Shown here one piece after another: positions 1-4,974 of a DNA stretch of 9,278 bases. A program made the position numbers and the translations under genes. Below the pieces are notes generated by a model, which ran no database searches, had not been told where the DNA came from, and saw nothing but the letters and a program-made list of their open reading frames with translations. Within the stretch, counting starts at the first letter, position 1; each line of letters opens with the position of its first letter. The stretch spans positions 1 through 9,278 of the forward strand of contig CAMLLE010000084.1 of NCBI GenBank assembly GCA_946480555.1, in the 5' to 3' direction. The DNA comes from an uncultured Verrucomicrobia subdivision 3 bacterium (GTDB lineage Bacteria; Verrucomicrobiota; Verrucomicrobiae; Limisphaerales; CAMLLE01).

Positions 1-450
1 CATCACCAGTTTGCCCTGAGGATTGATGATGAACGTGCCGCGCAGCGCGAGGCCGGTCTCCTCATCGTAAACGCCGAACAACCGGCTCACGCGACCGGTC
101 GGATCCGCGCCCATCAGGTAGTTCACCTTCGCAAGCAGCTTTTCCGAATCGCGCCACGCCAGGTGCGCGTAGGTGGTGTCGGTCGAAACCGAAATCACCT
201 CTGCGCCCGCCTTCTTCAGCGCCGCATGCTTCTCGGCAAGGTCCGCCAGTTCGGTCGGGCAAACGAACGTGAAGTCCGCCGGGTAGAAGACCAGAATCGT
301 CCACTTGGCTTCCTTGCGAAGCTCGTTGAGGCTGATCTTGCCAAACGCCCGGTCCGCCGGATCGTAAACGTCCAAGGTGAAATTCGGCACTTCCGCACCG
401 ACCGAGATCTGCAGCACTTCGCCGCAGCAATCGTGATGTCCGTCGCTCAT
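1..450 (-). CDS. Peroxiredoxin, AhpC/Prx1 type (2-Cys), C-terminus cut by window edge
   Basis: Thiol peroxidase that reduces H2O2 and organic hydroperoxides in the cytoplasm. The reverse strand is open from ATG at 450 to the window edge (150 codons, no stop), so this is the N-terminal part of a protein usually near 190-200 residues. The active-site motif DFTFVCPTEL is at residues 59-68, with peroxidatic Cys64 in the P-x3-T-x2-C pattern (Pro57, Thr61). The HLAW motif (96-99) and the conserved Arg137 in RGTFIINP are also present. The resolving cysteine would lie beyond the edge, so the 2-Cys class is inferred from overall similarity to AhpC/Prx1. The N-terminus carries an extra HHDCCG stretch (residues 5-10) not typical of AhpC. 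No strong Shine-Dalgarno is seen, only the purine run GAAAAAGA before the start. It is divergent from the sulfate-assimilation genes. Family call is firm; naming it ahpC would need a nearby ahpF, which is not visible. Confidence 0.93.
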   Translation of the reverse strand, partial: MSDGHHDCCGEVLQISVGAEVPNFTLDVYDPADRAFGKISLNELRKEAKWTILVFYPADFTFVCPTELADLAEKHAALKKAGAEVISVSTDTTYAHLAWRDSEKLLAKVNYLMGADPTGRVSRLFGVYDEETGLALRGTFIINPQGKLVM

Positions 451-590
451 TCTTTTTCGTTATTTCAATCGCTGTTGTCGAAACTCATCTCCGAGGCCAC
501 GAAAGCTCCCGGAAAAAACGAGCCGCAAAAGAAAGCCCAACTGGCGGAAAAGTCAAACGCCGGATTGCGGGCCGTTCATCTCTGGAAACG
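451..590. other. Divergent intergenic region, peroxiredoxin / cysH
   Basis: Spacer between two divergent genes that should hold both promoters. On the reverse strand a TTGACT hexamer (complement of 551-556) could be a -35 box for the peroxiredoxin gene, but no convincing -10 follows at 16-18 bases, so I do not call a promoter. There is no clear OxyR-like or other operator, and no small ORF with a believable start. The rest of the gap up to cysH is filled by the palindrome described separately. Confidence 0.4.
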
Positions 591-667
591 TTCGACGCTC
601 AACATTCAACGTCGAACATTCAACATCCGGCCGCTGACCGCGCGGGCGTTGAAGGTTGAATGTTCGA
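591..667. repeat. Heptamer-armed palindrome upstream of cysH
   Basis: The left arm (591-625) is five degenerate 7-base units in tandem: TTCGACG, CTCAACA, TTCAACG, TCGAACA, TTCAACA. The right arm (647-667) is three units in the opposite sense: CGTTGAA, GGTTGAA, TGTTCGA. The two arms share a perfect 13-base inverted repeat, 612-624 against 655-667, with a 30-base GC-rich spacer. Flanking TCTGGA (581-586) and TCCAGA (669-674) also pair, extending the symmetry. It looks like a dispersed intergenic element rather than a single-gene operator, and its right arm supplies the upstream in-frame ATG at 660 of cysH. As RNA it would fold just ahead of the cysH start. Confidence 0.75.
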
Positions 668-689
668 TTCCAGAATCCTCTTTCCCAAC

Positions 690-1346
690 ATGACTCCTGA
701 TCAAATCAAACAAGCCAACGCTGAGCTGCGCCAGAAATCGCCGATGGAAATTGTCCGCTGGGCCATCGCCCGCTCCAACGGTCGCGCCATTGTCTCCACG
801 AATTTCCGCCCCTACGAAGCCGCCATTCTCCACGCGTGCGTTCAGGTGCAGCCGGACATTCCCGTGCTGTGGGTGGATCACGGCTACAACCGCCCCGCCA
901 CTTACAAGCACGCCGAGGCTTTGAAGCAGCAACTGAAATTGAACCTGAAACCCTTCCTGCCGAAACTGACGCCGGCGCATCGCGATGCCATCTACGGCGA
1001 GGTGCCTTCGACTTCGGACGAAGCGGGCCTCAAGCAGTTCAGTGCGTTGATGAAGCTCGAGCCGTTTCAGCGCGGCATGAAGGAACTCGCGCCCGCCGTC
1101 TGGATCACCGCGTTGCGCAAGGTCCAGAATCCAAACCGCGCAGAGCTCGACATCGTTTCCGAAGACAAAAATTTCGGCGCTATCAAAGTCAGCCCGTTCT
1201 TCTATGCTTCGGACGCTGACATGGAAAACTATTTGAAGCAGCACAACCTGCCGAACGAGTGGGATTACTTCGATCCCGCGAAGGCGGACGAGAAACGCGA
1301 ATGCGGTCTGCACGCATCGTGGGGCGCTGCTGCCGTGAAAGCCTGA
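690..1346 (+). CDS. cysH: Phosphoadenylyl-sulfate (PAPS) reductase
   Basis: Cytoplasmic enzyme of assimilatory sulfate reduction that uses thioredoxin or glutaredoxin to reduce PAPS to sulfite. With the ATG at 690 it has 218 residues (E. coli CysH has 244). Visible family landmarks: VSTNF (35-39) in the nucleotide-binding loop, PDIPVLWVDHGY (55-66), KLEPFQR (122-128), LRKVQ with a nearby Arg (142-149), and the C-terminal catalytic motif ECGLH (204-208) with Cys205. Only two cysteines exist, and the CC...CxxC set that binds the [4Fe-4S] cluster of APS reductases is absent, which favours PAPS as substrate. An upstream in-frame ATG at 660 has a GAAGG before it but lies inside a repeat arm, so 690 is preferred; the choice is not certain. 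The stop is 9 bases before cysD, indicating one operon. Confidence 0.92.
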   Translation: MTPDQIKQANAELRQKSPMEIVRWAIARSNGRAIVSTNFRPYEAAILHACVQVQPDIPVLWVDHGYNRPATYKHAEALKQQLKLNLKPFLPKLTPAHRDAIYGEVPSTSDEAGLKQFSALMKLEPFQRGMKELAPAVWITALRKVQNPNRAELDIVSEDKNFGAIKVSPFFYASDADMENYLKQHNLPNEWDYFDPAKADEKRECGLHASWGAAAVKA

Positions 1347-1355
1347 TTTGAACCT

Positions 1356-2336
1356 ATGAGCACCTCTGGAACCCTGGTCGCCTCAGCGCCAGCCGCATCC
1401 GCGGCGCCGTGCAGCGACAAACCTGCGCCGGCGAAAAGCGCGTATTACCTCGATCACCTCCAATATCTGGAGACCGAGGCAATCCACATCATGCGCGAAG
1501 TCGCCGCAGAATTTGAACGCCCGTGCCTGATGTTTTCCGGCGGCAAAGATTCCATCTGTCTGCTGCGCCTGGCTGAAAAAGCGTTCCGGCCTTCGGACAT
1601 TCCAATGCCGTTTCTGAACATCGACACCGGCCATCATTTCCCGGAGTTGAACGAATTCCGCGATCGCCGCGCGAAGGAACTGGGCGGGCGTTTGATCGTT
1701 CGCAAAGTGGAAGACGCCATTGCGAAAGGAATTGCCGAACCCACTCCGGGCGAAATCAGCCGAAACCGGCTGCAGATTCCCACGTTGCTCGCGGCGATCG
1801 AAGAGTTCCGTTTTGATTGCGCCATCGGCGGCGCGCGGCGCGATGAGGAAAAGGCCCGCGCGAAGGAACGTTTCTTCAGCTTCCGCGACAGCTTCGGCCA
1901 GTGGGATCCGAAGAACCAGCGCCCGGAAATCTGGAACGCTTACAACGCACGTGTGAATCCTGGCGAACACATGCGTGTGTTCCCGCTCAGCAACTGGACC
2001 GAGATGGACGTTTGGGAATACATCAAGCGCGAGAAGCTGGAAGTGCCCAGCATCTATTTCAGCCACACACGCAAATGCGTTCGCCGCAATGGCCAGTGGC
2101 TGCCGGTCAGCGACCTTCTGCCGCTCAAGCCCAACGACGAAATCAAGGAACTCGTCGTGCGCGTACGCACCATCGGCGACATCATCAGCACGGGCATGGT
2201 GGAATCGCCGGCTGACGACGTGGACGACATCATTACTGAGATCGCCGCCGCCCGCGTGACCGAACGCGGCTCCCGTGCCGATGACAAAGCTTCCGAAGCC
2301 GCGATGGAAGACCGCAAGAAACAAGGATACTTCTAA
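1356..2336 (+). CDS. cysD: Sulfate adenylyltransferase subunit 2 (ATP sulfurylase small subunit)
   Basis: Catalytic subunit that forms APS and pyrophosphate from sulfate and ATP, working as a complex with the GTPase CysN. It has 326 residues. The PP-loop motif SGGKDS is at 61-66, NIDTGHHFPE at 88-97, followed by the strongly conserved GGARRDEEKARAKERFFSFR block, QWDPKNQRPE, the NWTEMDVWEYI segment and the family C-terminal ending RKKQGYF. The SGGKDS and DTGHHFPE forms differ from the SIGKDS and DTGWKF seen in E. coli CysD and mark a divergent CysD subgroup. A 27-residue Ala/Pro-rich N-terminal extension precedes the conserved core; the next Met (residue 46) would remove conserved sequence, so 1356 is kept. 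Nine bases separate it from cysH, but 149 bases with a large palindrome separate it from cysN. Confidence 0.96.
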   Translation: MSTSGTLVASAPAASAAPCSDKPAPAKSAYYLDHLQYLETEAIHIMREVAAEFERPCLMFSGGKDSICLLRLAEKAFRPSDIPMPFLNIDTGHHFPELNEFRDRRAKELGGRLIVRKVEDAIAKGIAEPTPGEISRNRLQIPTLLAAIEEFRFDCAIGGARRDEEKARAKERFFSFRDSFGQWDPKNQRPEIWNAYNARVNPGEHMRVFPLSNWTEMDVWEYIKREKLEVPSIYFSHTRKCVRRNGQWLPVSDLLPLKPNDEIKELVVRVRTIGDIISTGMVESPADDVDDIITEIAAARVTERGSRADDKASEAAMEDRKKQGYF

Positions 2337-2366
2337 CGCGCACAGACGCTGAACAATCATGAATCG

Positions 2367-2472
2367 AAGTTCCAAGTTCCAAGTTCCAAATCCCAAGGAA
2401 GCTTCAAGCTTCACGCATTGGGTTTTGGTTCCTGGACATTCACTGGAACTTGGAACTCGGAACTTGGAACTT
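2367..2472. repeat. Heptamer-armed palindrome between cysD and cysN
   Basis: The left arm holds three exact tandem copies of AAGTTCC (2367-2387). The right arm holds four copies of its complement, GGAACTT (2445-2451, 2452-2458 with a final C, 2459-2465, 2466-2472). Inside these lies a second pair, CCAAATCCCAA (2386-2396) against TTGGGTTTTGG (2418-2428), matching at 10 of 11 positions. The centre contains two AAGCTT sites. The whole forms a nested imperfect cruciform or hairpin of about 106 bases. Translated in the cysN frame the right arm reads ELGTWNL, which explains a spurious N-terminal extension of cysN. It resembles repeats I associate with Verrucomicrobia and Planctomycetes genomes (from memory, not searched). 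Confidence 0.85.
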
Positions 2473-2485
2473 GTTTCTCCCTAAA

Positions 2486-3805
2486 ATGCCTCACTCCGCT
2501 CACACGATCGAAATCCTCCGCTTTAACACGTGCGGCTCCGTCGATGACGGCAAGTCCACCTTGATCGGGCGACTGCTCTACGATTCGAAAAACCTGATGG
2601 AAGATCAGCTCGAAGCGCTCGAACGCTCGGCTGACATCACCGGCGGCGGACAGATCAATCTAGCCAACCTGACCGACGGCCTGCGCGCCGAACGCGAACA
2701 GGGCATTACCATCGATGTCGCCTATCGCTACTTCGCGACGCCCAAGCGCAAGTTCATCGTGGCCGACACGCCCGGCCACGTGCAGTACACGCGCAACATG
2801 GTTACCGGCGCATCCACGGCGAATTTGTCCATCGTATTGATCGACGCGCGCCAGGGCGTGATTGAGCAGACCCGCCGCCACACTTACCTCGCGGCGTTGC
2901 TTGGCATTCCGCACCTGGTCATCGCGGTGAACAAGATGGATCTTGTGGATTGGAGCGAGGAACGTTTTTTGGAAATTCGCGAAGAGATCGAAAGCTTTCT
3001 GCCAAAGCTCGATGTCTTCCGCGACGTGAAGTTCATCCCGATCAGTGCGCTGAACGGCGACAACGTGGTGGAACCTTCCAAGCACACACCGTGGTTTGGC
3101 GGCCCAACGCTGTTGAATCACCTGGAAACCGTCCACATCGCGAGCGACTGGAATTTAAGCGCGTTCCGTTTCCCTGTGCAGTGGGTGAACCGGCCGAACA
3201 ATCCGACGGACTCTGCGCTGCATGACTTTCGCGGTTTGAGCGGGCAGATCGCCGCCGGCATCGTGAAACGCGACCAGCAAGTTCTCGTGCTGCCGAGCGG
3301 ATTGAAGACGAAGGTGAAGAGCATCTGGACCTACGACGGCACGATTGAGGAAGCATTTTCGCCGCAATCCGTGACGCTGTGCCTGGAGCACGATATCGAC
3401 ATCAGCCGCGGCGACATGATCGTGGGCCTCGACAACCTGCCCGGCCTCGCGTCCGAACTGCATGCGCGCGTTTGCTGGATGCATTTGAAGCCGCTGCAAC
3501 AAGGGAAGAAATACCTGTTGAAGCACACGAGCCAGACGGTTCAGTGCGTGGTAACGAGCCTCGAAACTCGGATCAACATTTCAACCTTCGATGCCGAACC
3601 AGCGCCGCGCGAACTGGCCGTGAATGACATCGGCGTGATCCGATTGCGCACCGCCAAACCGCTGGTGTTCGACGGCTATCACACCAACCGCCTGACCGGT
3701 TCATTCATTCTGATCGAACCCGGCACCAACGCGACCGTGGCCGCCGGCATGCTGATGGCGCCGACGGAAACCGTGAAAGTGGACGACGCCGATTTCGCGA
3801 TCTAG
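2486..3805 (+). CDS. cysN: Sulfate adenylyltransferase subunit 1 (ATP sulfurylase GTPase subunit)
   Basis: EF-Tu-like GTPase that couples GTP hydrolysis to APS synthesis by CysD. From ATG 2486 it has 439 residues, somewhat shorter than E. coli CysN (475) because the C-terminal tail ends soon after the VAAGM segment. All GTPase motifs are present: G1 GSVDDGKS (17-24), G2 region GITIDVAYRYF (73-83), G3 DTPGH (94-98), G4 NKMD (149-152) and G5 SAL (187-189). Two beta-barrel domains follow, with family landmarks FPVQWVNRPN, LPSG and DISRGD. No APS kinase domain is fused at the C-terminus, so it is CysN and not CysNC. The reading frame stays open upstream to a TTG at 2450, but that part translates repeat DNA and is rejected. 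It is the last gene of the cysHDN group and converges on the dehydrogenase gene. Confidence 0.96.
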   Translation: MPHSAHTIEILRFNTCGSVDDGKSTLIGRLLYDSKNLMEDQLEALERSADITGGGQINLANLTDGLRAEREQGITIDVAYRYFATPKRKFIVADTPGHVQYTRNMVTGASTANLSIVLIDARQGVIEQTRRHTYLAALLGIPHLVIAVNKMDLVDWSEERFLEIREEIESFLPKLDVFRDVKFIPISALNGDNVVEPSKHTPWFGGPTLLNHLETVHIASDWNLSAFRFPVQWVNRPNNPTDSALHDFRGLSGQIAAGIVKRDQQVLVLPSGLKTKVKSIWTYDGTIEEAFSPQSVTLCLEHDIDISRGDMIVGLDNLPGLASELHARVCWMHLKPLQQGKKYLLKHTSQTVQCVVTSLETRINISTFDAEPAPRELAVNDIGVIRLRTAKPLVFDGYHTNRLTGSFILIEPGTNATVAAGMLMAPTETVKVDDADFAI

Positions 3806-3860
3806 TTCGGCGATTTTGAAAACGCTGAAGCTGCCACGGGTCGCCAAATCCGTAGCGATT

Positions 3861-3946
3861 GTAGCGGCGGTCGGTGACCGCCGGTTTCGTGAAAGAGAGC
3901 CGGTGATGCACCAGAACCGCGAACGGCGCTCGCAGAGCGCCGCTAC
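3861..3946. repeat. REP-like double-hairpin cruciform between convergent genes
   Basis: An outer stem pairs GTAGCGGCG (3861-3869) with CGCCGCTAC (3938-3946). Overlapping the two ends are two 8-base perfect hairpins: CGGCGGTC (3865-3872) with GACCGCCG (3876-3883) around a GGT loop, and CGGCGCTC (3924-3931) with GAGCGCCG (3935-3942) around a GCA loop. The outer and inner pairings share bases, so they are alternative folds. A GTAGCG copy at 3852-3857 precedes it. Lying between the ends of cysN and the dehydrogenase, it could also act as a two-way terminator, but no T-tract follows either arm. The design is like a bacterial REP/BIME pair. Confidence 0.75.
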
Positions 3947-4009
3947 CGCCGGAGCGCGACTTTTGAGACAGTCTTTGCCGGGCCTCCCCATCTCCCATCC
4001 GAATTGCCG

Positions 4010-4768
4010 TTAAAACCCAATGCTCGCGCCGCCGTCCACCGGCAGCACAACGCCGGTGACGAACTTCGCCGCGGGCGAACACAGGTAAGTCGCCGCCCAG
4101 CCAATATCCTCGGCTTTTCCAAATCCATTCATGGGTGTGCGTCCAAGTATCTTCTTTGAGCGCTCCGGATCGCCGCTCAATGCCTTGCGCATCATGTCGG
4201 ATTCAATCCATCCCGGCGCAATCGCATTCACACGCACGCCGTGCTGCGACACTTCCGTCGCCAGCGACCGCACCAGACCGAGGTAAGCCGACTTCGCGGA
4301 CGAGTAAGCGCACACGAGCGGAATTCCAAACAGCGACGCCATCGACGCGGTGAACAGCACGTTTCCATGCTTGCATTTGATCATGCCCGGCAGCACTTCG
4401 CGCGTCAGGCTGAACGCCGCCACCAGATGGGTCTGTAACACGGCATTGAATTCCGCCGGCGTCGTTTCAACCGCCGGCTTTTTCAGGTGAACACCCGCAT
4501 TGTTGATCAGGATTGAAACTCCTCCCGCACGATCTTCCACGCGCCGCACCAATTCCGCCGCCGCGTCCAGCCGCGTCACATCATGAATTTCAAAAATGGT
4601 TCGCCGCCCGATCTTTTTCGCGGCCTCCTTCAAAACATCAGCCCGCCGCCCTACGAGCACGACGCGCGCTCCCGCTTCAGCGAGGCACGAGGCCATGCCG
4701 AAGCCCAGCCCGGTGCCGCCACCCGTGATCAATGCAACTTCGCCTTTCAGCGAGAATGGATTCTTCAT
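4010..4768 (-). CDS. Short-chain dehydrogenase/reductase, possibly sugar or sugar-acid specific
   Basis: NAD(P)-dependent oxidoreductase of the classical SDR family, 252 residues and complete. Motifs: TGGGTGLG (15-22) nucleotide-binding loop, NNAG (89-92), catalytic Ser142, and Tyr155/Lys159 in YSSAK with the usual 13-residue Ser-Tyr spacing. [12 protein letters not shown] follows, and the C-terminus [14 protein letters not shown] is typical of the family. GRR at 40-42, after the second strand, may favour NADP(H), but this is weak evidence. The general look is that of gluconate 5-dehydrogenase or KduD-type enzymes; the substrate cannot be read from the sequence. The start is ATG 4768 because [16 protein letters not shown] begins at the normal place, and an upstream TTG at 4819 adds an unconserved leader. 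It is divergent from the GH3 gene, which hints at shared control and a role in sugar use. Confidence 0.93.
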   Translation of the reverse strand: MKNPFSLKGEVALITGGGTGLGFGMASCLAEAGARVVLVGRRADVLKEAAKKIGRRTIFEIHDVTRLDAAAELVRRVEDRAGGVSILINNAGVHLKKPAVETTPAEFNAVLQTHLVAAFSLTREVLPGMIKCKHGNVLFTASMASLFGIPLVCAYSSAKSAYLGLVRSLATEVSQHGVRVNAIAPGWIESDMMRKALSGDPERSKKILGRTPMNGFGKAEDIGWAATYLCSPAAKFVTGVVLPVDGGASIGF

Positions 4769-4825
4769 GTCGCCAGATAGATGCGGGACATTTCGCCGGA
4801 GCTTCAAGCAGGAAAGCAAACCCCG

Positions 4826-4830
4826 AAGGA
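4826..4830 (+). promoter_or_regulatory. Shine-Dalgarno-like AAGGA before an alternative GH3 start
   Basis: AAGGA lies 6 bases before an in-frame ATG at 4837, the best ribosome-binding site in the window. If used, the GH3 protein gains 46 N-terminal residues (838 in all). That leader is basic with several cysteines, has no hydrophobic segment and looks unconserved, so the ATG at 4975 was preferred, although 4975 has no Shine-Dalgarno. The true start stays open. Confidence 0.4.
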
Positions 4831-4935
4831 AAATCCATGAAATTGGCTCAGTTTTCCATTCCGCCCGCCGCGTCGCGTTTGAAATACTGCGCGCGTCAGA
4901 AGTGCCGGAGTAAAATTCCGCCGTCGCATCGGCCG

Positions 4936-4951
4936 CGGGAGAGTTCTCCCG
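4936..4951. promoter_or_regulatory. 16-base perfect palindrome, possible operator or 5' hairpin
   Basis: CGGGAGA and TCTCCCG pair exactly around a central GT. It sits 23 bases before the preferred GH3 start, a good place for a repressor site or a small hairpin in the leader RNA. It does not match the usual LacI-type operator with a central CG. If the GH3 gene starts at 4837 it would lie in coding sequence. No transcription factor gene is in the window. Confidence 0.35.
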
Positions 4952-4974
4952 GCAACGTCACAAAAATCTGCACC

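Larger units (their letters stand above)
4769..4974. promoter_or_regulatory. Shared divergent control region, dehydrogenase / GH3
   Basis: About 206 bases separate the two divergent starts and should contain both promoters. I see no convincing sigma-70 pair with correct spacing on either strand. Two specific elements inside it, a Shine-Dalgarno-like site and a 16-base palindrome, are listed separately. Unlike the other large gaps it carries no long repeat element, which fits a working control region. Confidence 0.45.

Noticed and set aside
591..667. CRISPR array or transcription-factor operator
   Set aside because: Units are 7 bases, degenerate, tandem and mirrored, with no unique spacers, and the same architecture recurs at 2367-2472, which fits an intergenic repeat better.
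606..1313. 235-codon open frame on the reverse strand across cysH
   Set aside because: It is the antisense shadow of a high-GC gene. The translation is rich in Arg, Val and Ala, matches no family I recognise, and cysH on the other strand has clear catalytic motifs.
1383..2414. 343-codon open frame on the reverse strand across cysD
   Set aside because: Antisense shadow; it begins in the palindromic repeat and covers unmistakable cysD motifs on the forward strand.
2450..2485. TTG-initiated N-terminal extension of cysN reading ELGTWNL
   Set aside because: It translates the GGAACTT repeat arm. The normal CysN start region begins at the ATG at 2486.
3806..4009. Small forward ORF of 65 codons from 3816
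   Set aside because: It runs through the cruciform repeat, has no ribosome-binding site and gives a low-complexity Arg-rich product.
4732..4836. Longest possible GH3 frame starting inside the dehydrogenase gene
   Set aside because: It would overlap the divergent dehydrogenase coding start and adds a sequence with no family resemblance.
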